From positions 248,001 through 312,000 of the forward strand of contig CALODP010000023.1 in the NCBI GenBank assembly GCA_942492055.1: a DNA stretch of 64,000 nucleotides. The letters are read 5' to 3'. The DNA comes from CALODP01 sp942492055. Lineage in GTDB: Bacteria; Bacteroidota; Ignavibacteria; Ignavibacteriales; Melioribacteraceae. Below the pieces are notes generated by a model. That model was not told the DNA's origin. It saw only the letters and a list, made by a program, of their open reading frames with translations, and did not search any database. The first letter of the stretch is position 1; each line of letters starts with the position of its first letter. Positions 26,040 to 34,431 of this stretch are shown one piece after another. A program made the position numbers and the translations under genes.

Positions 26040-26723
26040 CTATTCTTTCCAGGAAAGAGGAGAGATAACGACAACGAATTCTCCCTTAAGAGTTTTTTCT
26101 TCAAGCTCATTTAACAAATCGGCCGGTTTACCTTTCCAAACTTCTTCGAACTTCTTGGTTAATTCCCTGCAGACCGCAATTTCTCTTTCCGGCATATATT
26201 CGTTCAGTTCGGTAATAAGTTTTTCAATTCTGTAGGTAGATTCGTAAAGAACTATCGTTTTGTCTGTAATAGCCAATTCTTTGAGCTTTTTTTGTCTCCC
26301 TTTTTTCTGAGGGAGAAATCCTTCGAAAATAAAGGAATCAGTCGGTAATCCGGCAATGCTAAGTGCTAAAATAGCGGCATTTGCCCCCGGAATCCCTATA
26401 ACCACTATATCATTCTTATGAGCTTCGTTAACGAGCCGAATTCCCGGATCGGATATGCAGGGAGTTCCCGCGTCGGAAACAATGGCGCAATTATCGCCGG
26501 AAAGAATTCTGGAGATAACCTGAGAGATTTTTTTTTCTTCGGTTCTCGCGTTAAAAGAATAAACTTCGTTCGTTATTTCGAAATGATTTAATAATTTTTT
26601 GGTTACCCGGGTGTCTTCGCAAATGATAAAATTAGCTTCCTTAAGAGTATTAATGGCTCTGAAAGTCATATCATCCAAATTACCGATGGGAGTAGCAACA
26701 ATAAAGAGTTTTCCGTAGCTCAT
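26040..26723 (-). CDS. rsmI: 16S rRNA (cytidine-1402-2'-O)-methyltransferase
   Basis: This 227-residue SPOUT-unrelated tetrapyrrole-methylase-fold enzyme has VATPIGNLDDMTFRA at the N-terminus, CEDTRVTKKLL, SDAGTPCISDPGIRLV and IPGANAAILALSIAGLP, all hallmarks of RsmI. It 2'-O-methylates C1402 in the ribosomal P site using AdoMet. E. coli RsmI is ~286 residues, so this copy lacks the C-terminal extension, as is usual in Bacteroidota. AAGGA precedes the ATG by 5 nt. It is divergent from the Rrf2 gene. Confidence 0.93.
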   Translation of the reverse strand: MSYGKLFIVATPIGNLDDMTFRAINTLKEANFIICEDTRVTKKLLNHFEITNEVYSFNARTEEKKISQVISRILSGDNCAIVSDAGTPCISDPGIRLVNEAHKNDIVVIGIPGANAAILALSIAGLPTDSFIFEGFLPQKKGRQKKLKELAITDKTIVLYESTYRIEKLITELNEYMPEREIAVCRELTKKFEEVWKGKPADLLNELEEKTLKGEFVVVISPLSWKE

Positions 26724-26782
26724 AGTGTCCTTAAATTCTTTTTCGAAATGTAATGGAAAGGAATTAAAATAAAAAATAAAGG

Positions 26783-26825
26783 ACTTGCTTTTTTACAAGT
26801 AAAAATGTTATACTGTCCATAACAT
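26783..26825. promoter_or_regulatory. Promoter with two overlapping palindromes upstream of the Rrf2 gene
   Basis: ACTTG/CAAGT (26783-26800, 8-nt spacer) and ATGTTAT/ATAACAT (26805-26825, 7-nt spacer) are perfect inverted repeats. They overlap a plausible TTGCTT (26785-26790) - 18 nt - TATACT (26809-26814) promoter. The second palindrome covers the -10 box, so a bound dimer would block polymerase. The likely ligand is the Rrf2 regulator encoded 13 nt downstream. Confidence 0.6.
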
Positions 26826-26837
26826 TTAAGGGATCTA

Positions 26838-27266
26838 ATGTCAGCGTCAACGAAACTTTCCACATCGGTAAAAATGTTAAGCTATTTAGCGGAGTCGCAT
26901 CCGGTTCCTAAGAGTAGCAAAGAGATCTCCGAAGCGATAGGTATAAACGCCTCGAAATTAAGACAATTATTATCGATGCTTTCGAAACAAGATATTGTTT
27001 CCAGTAAGGAGGGAAAAACCGGAGGATTTGTTCTAACGAAGAATCCGGATGAAATTCATCTTCAGGAAATATATTGTGCCATCGAAGACAGGAAAGCATT
27101 TCATCTTGATGTAAACAGGACGAACGCGGTTCTGAATAGTGGCGAAAGATTCAATGACTATTTCTCATGCCTGTTTTCGGAAATACAGGTGGAAATTGAG
27201 AAAAAGATGCGAATGATAACACTAAGATCAATTATGGAGAAGGTAGGAAAAGAGGTAAATTTCTAG
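26838..27266 (+). CDS. Rrf2-family transcriptional regulator
   Basis: The 142-residue winged-helix protein has the Rrf2 layout: LSTSVKMLSYLAE, recognition region SSKEISEAIGINASKLRQLLSMLSKQDIV, wing GKTGGFVLTKNPDEIHLQEIYCAIE, then a long dimerisation helix. Iron-sulfur-binding Rrf2 proteins (IscR, NsrR) have three clustered Cys between ~90 and 110. Here only isolated Cys in IYCAIE and FSCLF are present, so a cluster is unlikely. It stands 64 nt before the ALDH7-type gene and probably controls the lysine module and itself through the palindromes in its promoter. The effector may be lysine or an intermediate; this is inferred. Confidence 0.88.
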   Translation: MSASTKLSTSVKMLSYLAESHPVPKSSKEISEAIGINASKLRQLLSMLSKQDIVSSKEGKTGGFVLTKNPDEIHLQEIYCAIEDRKAFHLDVNRTNAVLNSGERFNDYFSCLFSEIQVEIEKKMRMITLRSIMEKVGKEVNF

Positions 27267-27330
27267 AGAACTAATACTGATTTATTCCGAATAAATAACC
27301 TAAGTTAAAAAATAACAAAAGGGTAGAAGA

Positions 27331-28863
27331 ATGGAATTCTTAAAAACATTAGGTATCAAAGAAAAGAACCTTGGCGCTTCAACCGGATTGGAATGGTATG
27401 GATCCGAAGAAGGAAGTGAGCTAAAGATTTATTCCCCGATTGACGGAAAGTATATCGCATCAGTATTTCAAGCCAGTGAAGATGATTATGAGAAGGTGGC
27501 TGAAAAAGCCCACGAAGCGTATTTGCAATGGAGAAAAGTACCGGCGCCAAAAAGAGGTGAGATTGTAAGAAAAATCGGCATGAAATTGCGCGAATACAAA
27601 GATCCTTTGGGAAAACTGGTTACATTGGAAATGGGTAAATCTCTCCAAGAGGGCTGGGGTGAAGTTCAAGAAATGATAGATATCTGCGATTTCGCCGTAG
27701 GCCAGTCAAGACAATTATATGGTTTCACAATGCATTCCGAAAGACCGATGCATAGAATGTATGATCAATATCATCCGCTAGGGATCGTAGGAATTATTTC
27801 CGCGTTCAATTTCCCTGTAGCAGTGTGGTCATGGAACGCTATGCTCGCGGCAATTTGCGGAGATTCCAATTTGTGGAAACCATCCTCGAAAACTCCTCTG
27901 ACAGCTATAGCAGTTCAGAATATCGTTGCGGAAGTTATAAAAGAAGAAAATCTTCCCGAAGGTCTGTTCTCTTTGGTAATAGGCCGCGGATCCTCCGTAG
28001 GAGAGAGAATGTTAAACGATAAGAGAGTTCCTTTGGTCTCAATTACCGGTTCTACCAGAGTAGGAAGACATGCTGCGGAAGTTATCGCAAAAAGATTCGG
28101 TAAGTATATTTTGGAACTCGGTGGAAACAACGCGATTATATTAACTCCGGAAGCGGATCTGAAGATGGCGGTTCCCGCTATAGTTTTCGGAGCCGTTGGA
28201 ACAGCCGGCCAAAGATGTACATCAACAAGAAGACTTATCATACACGAATCGATTTATGATAAGATTAAAGATATTCTCTTAAAAGCCTATGAAACTTTGA
28301 AAATAGGAACACCACTTGAGCAAGAATATCATGTTGGCCCATTGGTAGACAAATCAGCTGTAGAAGACTTCAAAAACGCTCTTGTTAAAGTGAAAGAAGA
28401 GGGTGGAACCGTTTTATACGGTGGTGAAGTATTAGAAGGAGAAGGCTACGAATCAGGTTGCTACGTACGTCCGGCAATTGTAGAAGCCGAAAATAAGTAT
28501 GAAATAGTTCAGGAAGAAACTTTCGCTCCTATACTTTATTTGCTAAAGTATAAGGGAGAAGTTGAAAACGCGATTGAAATTCACAATGACGTTGTACAGG
28601 GTTTATCATCGGCAATATTTACTACAAATCTTAGGGATGCCGAAGAATTCTTGTCACATTGGGGATCCGATTGCGGTATAGCAAACGTAAATATCGGAAC
28701 AAGCGGCGCAGAGATAGGTGGAGCTTTTGGTGGCGAAAAAGAAACAGGTGGCGGAAGGGAATCCGGATCGGATGCCTGGAAAGCTTATATGAGACGCCAA
28801 ACCAATACTATTAATTATGGAAAAGAGCTTCCGCTAGCTCAAGGAATAAAATTCGATATATAA
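27331..28863 (+). CDS. Alpha-aminoadipic semialdehyde dehydrogenase (ALDH7/antiquitin type)
   Basis: The 510-residue NAD-dependent aldehyde dehydrogenase is strikingly similar, from memory, to human ALDH7A1: PAPKRGEIVR-IG, GEVQEMIDICDFAVG-SR, FNFPVAVWSWNAMLA-ICG, SITGSTRVG, LELGGNNAI, GTAGQRCTSTRRL with the catalytic Cys, and the diagnostic C-terminus SGAEIGGAFGGEKETGGG then YMRRQTNTINY. ALDH7 oxidises aminoadipic semialdehyde (in equilibrium with piperideine-6-carboxylate) to 2-aminoadipate. Adjacent lysine-ketoglutarate reductase and saccharopine dehydrogenase genes support this substrate. An AGGGTAG ribosome site precedes the ATG. Confidence 0.9.
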   Translation: MEFLKTLGIKEKNLGASTGLEWYGSEEGSELKIYSPIDGKYIASVFQASEDDYEKVAEKAHEAYLQWRKVPAPKRGEIVRKIGMKLREYKDPLGKLVTLEMGKSLQEGWGEVQEMIDICDFAVGQSRQLYGFTMHSERPMHRMYDQYHPLGIVGIISAFNFPVAVWSWNAMLAAICGDSNLWKPSSKTPLTAIAVQNIVAEVIKEENLPEGLFSLVIGRGSSVGERMLNDKRVPLVSITGSTRVGRHAAEVIAKRFGKYILELGGNNAIILTPEADLKMAVPAIVFGAVGTAGQRCTSTRRLIIHESIYDKIKDILLKAYETLKIGTPLEQEYHVGPLVDKSAVEDFKNALVKVKEEGGTVLYGGEVLEGEGYESGCYVRPAIVEAENKYEIVQEETFAPILYLLKYKGEVENAIEIHNDVVQGLSSAIFTTNLRDAEEFLSHWGSDCGIANVNIGTSGAEIGGAFGGEKETGGGRESGSDAWKAYMRRQTNTINYGKELPLAQGIKFDI

Positions 28864-28873
28864 GTTGTTTTAA

Positions 28874-28919
28874 GGAGAAAGTTGTTCCGGAAAAGAGAAT
28901 TTGAAGGGGCAACTTCTCC
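28874..28919 (+). promoter_or_regulatory. Stem-loop between the ALDH7 and LKR genes
   Basis: GGAGAAAGTTGTTCC pairs with GGGGCAACTTCTCC (one bulge, G-U pairs). It lies right after the ALDH7 stop and lacks a clean T-run, so it may be an attenuator or mRNA-stability element. The following ~160 nt to the LKR start also contains TCGCAC...GTGCGA (6-bp inverted repeat near 29014-29042), a possible operator. Confidence 0.45.
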
Positions 28920-29079
28920 GAATATCAATTTTATTCAAGTAATTCACAGCCGTGGGGCCAAGAGAGGAATAAAGGAATAATAATAATCCAATAATGAAAT
29001 TATTTCCTTATCGTTTCGCACAATAATTCTATTTCACGTGCGACAAAGGCCCTGTTCTTAAAATTTATGGAGACGCTAT

Positions 29080-30375
29080 ATGGAAAAAATACTCGGGATA
29101 AGGAGGGAAGATAAAAACCTCTGGGAAAGACGCGTTCCACTATTGCCGAAGCACGTTGAAGAATTAAAAGAAAAATATAATATAAAAACTATTCTCCAAC
29201 CATTTGAACGCCGCGCCATTACACAAGAAGAATATCTTGCCGCAGGGGCGGAATATGACGAAAATCTCGAAAAATGCTCTACAATACTTGCCGTAAAAGA
29301 AATACCTCTCGATATTCTTATGGCAGATAAAACATACCTTTTCTTTTCTCATACCATCAAAGGACAGGCTTATAATATGCCGTTATTAAAGAAATTGATG
29401 GATTTGAAATGTACTTTAATAGATTATGAATGCATAAAAGACGAAAAAGGGAGAAGATTGGTCTTTTTCGGAAGATACGCCGGTTTAGCCGGAATGATAG
29501 ACGCTCTGCACGGTTACGGACAAAGATTATTGGCGAAAGGATATGAAACTCCTTTCTTACAGATAAAGCCCGCATATAAGTATAAAGATTTGGATGAAGC
29601 GAAAAGAGAAGTAAAAAAGGTCGGGGAAGATCTCGCGATAAACAACGGACTTCCTAAAAACAAAATTCCTTTGGTATTCGGATTCACAGGATACGGTAAT
29701 GTAAGCAGAGGAGCGCAGGAAATATTCGATCTTATGCCACATGTTGAAATAACTCCCGATGAGTTGGAAACATTAAAAGAGAAGCCCGATAATAAATTAT
29801 ACAAAGTAGTTTTCAAAGAAGAACATATGGTTGAGCCGAAAGATAAGAATGATAAATTCGAGCTTTTGGATTATTTCAACCATCCGGAAAAATATGTTTC
29901 GAAGTTTTCGAACTATATCCCTCATCTAAGCGTTATAATAAACGCGATATTTTGGAACGAACAATATCCTAGATTTATTACGAAAAAAGATATGAAAGAA
30001 ATGAACGAAATGAAACTGGATCTTGTTTGTGATATTAGTTGCGATATAAATGGCGCCGTAGAGTTTACGGAGAAAGCAACGGAATCGGATAATCCGGCAT
30101 ATGTTTATAATCCGTTCACAGACCAAATAACCGACGGTTACGAAGGGGAAGGAATTGTAAATATCGCGGTAGACAATCTTCCTACGGAATTACCTCGTGA
30201 CGCTTCGGGAGAATTCGGCGAAGCGCTATTTCCTTTTATTCCGGGAATAGTAAACGCCAAAATGAACGGAAGCTTTGAAACATGTGAATTACCTGCTCCT
30301 ATTAAAAGGGCAGTTATTCTCTACAAAGGAGAGCTTACCCCGGATTATCAGTACCTAAAGGAATACCTTAAATAA
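29080..30375 (+). CDS. Lysine-ketoglutarate reductase (saccharopine dehydrogenase, lysine-forming; AASS N-domain type)
   Basis: The 431-residue protein corresponds to the free-standing LKR half of animal and plant bifunctional AASS. Shared blocks are the N-terminal GIRREDKNLWERRVPLLPKH, FERRAITQEEY, FFSHTIKGQ, LIDYE, GRYAGLAGMIDALHGYGQRLL, the Rossmann-type FGFTGYGNVSRGAQEIF, HPEKYVSKF, ISCDINGAVEF, EGEGIVNIAVDNLPTELP and GEALFPFIPGI. It condenses lysine with 2-oxoglutarate to saccharopine using NAD(P)H, or runs in reverse to form lysine. Yeast Lys1 (373 residues) is less similar. GGAG precedes the ATG. The matching saccharopine dehydrogenase follows 77 nt downstream. Confidence 0.9.
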   Translation: MEKILGIRREDKNLWERRVPLLPKHVEELKEKYNIKTILQPFERRAITQEEYLAAGAEYDENLEKCSTILAVKEIPLDILMADKTYLFFSHTIKGQAYNMPLLKKLMDLKCTLIDYECIKDEKGRRLVFFGRYAGLAGMIDALHGYGQRLLAKGYETPFLQIKPAYKYKDLDEAKREVKKVGEDLAINNGLPKNKIPLVFGFTGYGNVSRGAQEIFDLMPHVEITPDELETLKEKPDNKLYKVVFKEEHMVEPKDKNDKFELLDYFNHPEKYVSKFSNYIPHLSVIINAIFWNEQYPRFITKKDMKEMNEMKLDLVCDISCDINGAVEFTEKATESDNPAYVYNPFTDQITDGYEGEGIVNIAVDNLPTELPRDASGEFGEALFPFIPGIVNAKMNGSFETCELPAPIKRAVILYKGELTPDYQYLKEYLK

Positions 30376-30384
30376 AATAGATAA

Positions 30385-30413
30385 AGGACCGAGACTGAAA
30401 AGCCTTCGGTCCT
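30385..30413 (+). promoter_or_regulatory. Stem-loop between the LKR and SDH genes
   Basis: An 8-bp stem AGGACCGA / TCGGTCCT with a 13-nt loop lies 9 nt after the LKR stop. It is followed by CTTAAGG rather than a T-run, so it is more likely an mRNA-processing or partial-termination element than a full terminator. Confidence 0.5.
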
Positions 30414-30452
30414 CTTAAGGTATCGATTCAAAAATATTGGAGGGAGATATTT

Positions 30453-31781
30453 ATGAAGAAGGTACTATTATTAGGGGCCGGTTTGGTTACAAAGCCTCTC
30501 GTACGTTATCTGTTAGAACAACCGGTGGTTTCGGAACTTATTATAGCCACCAGAACGGTTTCCAAAGCCGAGAAACTTCTTTCCGACCATCCGAAAGGTA
30601 AGGCATTAAGCTTAAATGTGGAAAATGATCATGAATTGGAAAAACTTGTCGCCGAAAGCGATATCGCGATAAGTTTACTTCCGTATACTTTCCATGTTAA
30701 AGTCGCAAAGTTCTGTTTAATGAACAATACTCACCTGATTACCACTTCGTACGTAAGTCCGGCAATGAAAGAATTGGATAAGGAAGCAAAAGAGAAAAAG
30801 ATTTTATTAATGAATGAAATCGGCCTTGATCCGGGAATAGATCATATGTCGGCGATGAAAATAATCCATAACGTCAAAAAGGCCGGAGGAAAGATAAAAT
30901 CTTTCGAATCGGTATGCGGAGGTTTACCTGCTCCCGAGGCAAATGATAATCCATTCGGATATAAGTTCTCATGGAGTCCGAGGGGGGTAGTAATGGCAGG
31001 AAGAAATAATGCTCATTTTCTTTCGAACGATGAGGAAATTACTATTGAGGGAAAGGATTTATTTAAGAATAACTGGCTGAAAGAGGTGGAAACTCTAGGA
31101 GAGTTGGAGGTATATCCGAATAGAGATTCTATGGGCTATAAAGAATTATACGGATTGAATGATGCCCATACTATTTTCCGGGGAACATTTAGAAATCAAG
31201 GATGGTGTGAAACTCTCTATAATATTGCCCGCTTGGGATGGTTAGATGATAAAGAAAGAACAATCTTGCTTGGGATGCCATTGTCCGATATTACAGCAAC
31301 CTTAATAGGGGAACAAAGTCTTGATTGGCTAAAAGCTAAAGTTTCAGATAAATTAGGAATAAGAATCGACTCGGGACCGATTCAAAATATGGAATGGCTT
31401 GGTTTATTTAGTGATGAGATTCCGAAGACTAATCCGCCAACATATTTGGATATATTAGCGAACAGAATGTTGGAGAAGATGGCATATAAGGAAGGAGAGC
31501 GTGATATGATTATTCTTCAGCATGATTTCGAGGCTGAATATCCGACAGGAGAAAAAGAACAAATAGTTTCTTTGATGATAGACTATGGAATTCCATACGG
31601 AGATAGTTCAATGTCCAGAACGGTAAGTTTACCGGCGGCGATAATGACAAAATTATTAGCGGAAGAGAAAATTACATTAACGGGAACACATATCCCGAAC
31701 ATGCCGGAAGTTTATCTTCCTGTTTTGGATGAGTTGGAAAGAATGGGAATAAAGATGAAAGATACGATTACTAAGATTTAG
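30453..31781 (+). CDS. Saccharopine dehydrogenase (glutamate-forming; LYS9/AASS C-domain type)
   Basis: The 442-residue enzyme starts with a Rossmann motif (VLLLGAGLVTKPLVRYLL). It shows the Lys9/AASS-SDH blocks SLLPYTFHVKVAKFC, TTSYVSPAMKELD, NEIGLDPGIDHMSA, CGGLPAPEANDNPFGYKFSW, YPNRDSMGYKELYG, TIFRGTFR, EWLGLF and SLPAAIMTKLL. It splits saccharopine into glutamate and aminoadipic semialdehyde with NAD(P)+, or catalyses the reverse. GGAGGGAG stands before the ATG. A terminator 23 nt after the stop ends the operon. Together with the LKR and ALDH7 genes it completes lysine-to-2-aminoadipate conversion. Confidence 0.92.
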   Translation: MKKVLLLGAGLVTKPLVRYLLEQPVVSELIIATRTVSKAEKLLSDHPKGKALSLNVENDHELEKLVAESDIAISLLPYTFHVKVAKFCLMNNTHLITTSYVSPAMKELDKEAKEKKILLMNEIGLDPGIDHMSAMKIIHNVKKAGGKIKSFESVCGGLPAPEANDNPFGYKFSWSPRGVVMAGRNNAHFLSNDEEITIEGKDLFKNNWLKEVETLGELEVYPNRDSMGYKELYGLNDAHTIFRGTFRNQGWCETLYNIARLGWLDDKERTILLGMPLSDITATLIGEQSLDWLKAKVSDKLGIRIDSGPIQNMEWLGLFSDEIPKTNPPTYLDILANRMLEKMAYKEGERDMIILQHDFEAEYPTGEKEQIVSLMIDYGIPYGDSSMSRTVSLPAAIMTKLLAEEKITLTGTHIPNMPEVYLPVLDELERMGIKMKDTITKI

Positions 31782-31804
31782 ATATAGAATTAATATAATA
31801 AGAG

Positions 31805-31838
31805 AAAGGCCATGAATAATGATATCATGGCCTTTTTT
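31805..31838 (+). terminator. Rho-independent terminator of the saccharopine operon
   Basis: A perfect stem AAAGGCCATGA / TCATGGCCTTT with a 9-nt loop is followed by a T-run. Confidence 0.9.
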
Positions 31839-31906
31839 ATTCCATCCGACGTTAGCTTTTTTGTATATTTAAGTTCAATAGTTCAAACTTCTTTATCCGG
31901 ATCGAA

Positions 31907-32425
31907 ATGAATACTCGTAACCCCTTTTATTTTCTTCTAATACTGTTAATTAGTTCAATAAGTATTTTTGCGCAAAAGAATTTCCAATCTGAGATTGAAG
32001 GTACTTGGGAAGGGCAAATGTCAATGTTTAAATCGGGAAAGGTCTATGATAGTGTTGATGTAAGATTGACAATAAAAGAAATACCCGATTCTAATAAATG
32101 GATATGGAAAACTGAATATCTTTCCGAAAAGATGCCTATTGTAAAAGATTATCGCCTGGTGTTGAAAGATAAAGAGAAAAATATATATAGTTTTGACGAA
32201 GGGGACGGAATTGAGTTGAACACTTTCCTTTTCGGGAATAAGTTATATAGCTTGTTTGAGACTTCGGATATATTTCTAACTTCTACATACGAGTTAAAAG
32301 GAAACAAATTGATTTTCGAAGTAACATCCGGTAAGAAAATTGAAGCAGAATCTGTAGATGTTACAAATTATTCGGTCGATTATTTGCAAAGAGTAGAATT
32401 TCGAAGAGTGCAGGTAGATAGATAA
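31907..32425 (+). CDS. Small secreted protein of unknown function, lipocalin-like appearance
   Basis: The 172-residue protein has an N-terminal signal peptide (hydrophobic LLILLISSISIFAQ, cleavage near residue 22). Antiparallel-strand-like segments follow, opening with EGTWEGQMSMF, a pattern common in small beta-barrel periplasmic proteins of Bacteroidota. No catalytic motif or cysteine is seen. The next gene, a HAD hydrolase, begins 15 nt downstream with its own GGAG site, so the two are likely cotranscribed. The function is unknown. Confidence 0.6.
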   Translation: MNTRNPFYFLLILLISSISIFAQKNFQSEIEGTWEGQMSMFKSGKVYDSVDVRLTIKEIPDSNKWIWKTEYLSEKMPIVKDYRLVLKDKEKNIYSFDEGDGIELNTFLFGNKLYSLFETSDIFLTSTYELKGNKLIFEVTSGKKIEAESVDVTNYSVDYLQRVEFRRVQVDR

Positions 32426-32440
32426 GAAAAGGAGAATAAC

Positions 32441-33106
32441 GTGAAGTTTGGTGTAATATTCGATATGGATGGAGTAATAATCGATAGTAATCCTTATCAT
32501 AAGAGAGCATGGAAGACATTTTGCATGGAACATGGCATCATGCTTAGTGACGAAGATATGGAGGAGAAAGTTTTCGGCAGAACCGGAGTAGAAGCTCTAT
32601 CGATATTGTTTGACAATAAATTGACTCAAGAAGAGATTGCGAAGTATGTTAAGGAAATTGACGCTAATTACAGAGTCTCCTTCGCGAAAGATATAAAACC
32701 TCTCCTCGGATTAATAGATTTCCTGGATAATCTTAAAAGTAATAATGTTACTTGCGCTATAGCCACTTCAGCGCCGACGGAGAATGTCGATTTTGTAATG
32801 GAGAAAACAGGAGTCCGTGATTATTATAAAGTAATAGTTGATAATACCGGAATTGAGAAAAGTAAACCTAATCCGGAAATATATTTGAAAACTGCGAATT
32901 TATTAGGGATATCTCCGGAAAACTGTATTGTTTTCGAAGATTCTATGTCGGGAATTCAAGCAGCCCAAAATGCCGGTATGAAGGTAATAGGAATCTCTAC
33001 AACTCACACTAAAGAGGAATTAGCCCATACTGATTATGTTGCTGAGGATTTTAACGAGATAAATCTCTCAATACTCTCCAAAATCTTTGAAAATCAAGTA
33101 AATTGA
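32441..33106 (+). CDS. HAD-superfamily hydrolase, beta-phosphoglucomutase/phosphatase-like
   Basis: The 221-residue HAD protein has motif I FDMDGVIIDS (nucleophile Asp8, acid/base Asp10), an alpha-helical C1 cap at ~15-85, motif II ATSAPTENV, motif III Lys in KSKPNPEIY, and motif IV VFEDSMSGIQAAQNAGM. This subfamily covers beta-phosphoglucomutases and small sugar-phosphate phosphatases. The GVIIDS-PYHKRAW start resembles both, and the substrate cannot be set. The start is GTG at 32441 by the track coordinates, preceded by AAGGAGAATAAC, a strong ribosome site. Confidence 0.87.
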   Translation: MKFGVIFDMDGVIIDSNPYHKRAWKTFCMEHGIMLSDEDMEEKVFGRTGVEALSILFDNKLTQEEIAKYVKEIDANYRVSFAKDIKPLLGLIDFLDNLKSNNVTCAIATSAPTENVDFVMEKTGVRDYYKVIVDNTGIEKSKPNPEIYLKTANLLGISPENCIVFEDSMSGIQAAQNAGMKVIGISTTHTKEELAHTDYVAEDFNEINLSILSKIFENQVN

Positions 33107-33203
33107 TCAAAAGAAACTCTGAATCCGGAAATTCGATTTTGTTTGATTAATAGTATTCCTATTCTATTTTAGAAGGATATTTATTTCACCGACTGGATTT
33201 GAA

Positions 33204-34073
33204 ATGAATTATCCTGACAAAATCAAAATGACTTGTTCGCATCTATGGCGGATTGTTCTATTAGCTTTTCTTTTTGGGGCTGGTTTGGTTTTAAGTAGGA
33301 TAATCTTCCATATGATAGGAATATCTCCTGCAAGAATGCCTAATCAGGCGGAAGAGGAAATAGCCGTATATTACTTATTTTCAGGTGGACTATTCTTGTC
33401 TCTCTTTCTATATCCCTTTTTTCTGAATCTGAAAGGAAATATTGTCAAAAGAGGAATAATTATATTCCTTTTCTTATATCTTTATTTCGGAATAAGTGAT
33501 TCCCTGGAAAGTGCCATATATTCCAGCTACAAAGGTTATTATCAGATGATGTTAATCTTGATAATCCCGATTCTTCTTTATTCATTCATGAATTCATTTT
33601 TAACTAAGCCATTCGTAAATCGGAATTCCGGTGAAATTAATCTTCTTGGCAAATTTGGGAAATATAAAACAAAAGATCTTTTACTCCCCGGAATATACGT
33701 ATTAATAACGTTTCCGATAATCTATTTCATATTAGGGAGCATAGTTGCACCATTTGTTTCGGTGTATTATGAGTCCGGTAATATAGGCTTGGAATTCCCC
33801 GGAATCGGAACAATAATACTAATTCAGTTAGTTAGGAGTTTACTATTTCTCATATCCGGAATAATCCTTTTGGATAATTGGAACGGGAGGAGAAAGAGTT
33901 ATATTGTGCTATTTGCCTTATCCCACTTCGCGTTAATTTATTCTTATGATATAGTTCTGGCATATAAGCTTCCTATCGAATTATTAGTAATCCATGGTAT
34001 AGAGATTCTAATGGATTCCTTTCTATATAGTATAATCTTTGTGAAATATCTATGGAAACCGATTAAATTGTGA
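33204..34073 (+). CDS. Integral membrane protein of unknown function
   Basis: The 289-residue protein has seven or eight predicted transmembrane helices (for example IVLLAFLFGAGLVL, YYLFSGGLFLSLFLYPF, GIIIFLFLYLYFGI, MLILIIPILLYSFM, GIYVLITFPIIYFIL and IILIQLVRSLLFLISG). There are short polar loops and a 35-residue cytoplasmic or periplasmic loop near 135-155. I do not recognise the family. It lies 97 nt after the HAD gene and is followed by a 400-nt non-coding stretch before the hydrogenase operon. Confidence 0.65.
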   Translation: MNYPDKIKMTCSHLWRIVLLAFLFGAGLVLSRIIFHMIGISPARMPNQAEEEIAVYYLFSGGLFLSLFLYPFFLNLKGNIVKRGIIIFLFLYLYFGISDSLESAIYSSYKGYYQMMLILIIPILLYSFMNSFLTKPFVNRNSGEINLLGKFGKYKTKDLLLPGIYVLITFPIIYFILGSIVAPFVSVYYESGNIGLEFPGIGTIILIQLVRSLLFLISGIILLDNWNGRRKSYIVLFALSHFALIYSYDIVLAYKLPIELLVIHGIEILMDSFLYSIIFVKYLWKPIKL

Positions 34074-34431
34074 TTTTTCGCATAAGGAAGAATAGAATTC
34101 TTATCAGATGTTGGAATTATCTCTTCTCATAATTGAAAATAGAGAATCATCTCTTAGAAAATGAAAGGGTATGTAAGAGGAAAAATAAACGGATGGTATT
34201 TCCTTCGTATGGTTTTTATTATAATTATCGATTTTAATGATAATTAGCTGATGAAATGTGGTTGCATTAGTTATGAATAAGAAAGGATAAATTGTCCCTT
34301 ATTTGAAACAGAACTAATATTAGATTTCAATTATTGGGAAATTAAAAACTCTATTTCTTATAGATAGGAAACTTAGTTTTGCTAAACGTAAAAAGGTATG
34401 CGATTATTAGTGAATTAACAAATCCGGACAG
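34074..34431. other. Intergenic region upstream of the hydrogenase operon
   Basis: About 360 nt without a recognised gene, immediately upstream of a sigma-54-type promoter. This is where enhancer-binding sites for an NtrC-type activator would be expected. No clear palindromic pair was identified by eye. Confidence 0.45.
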
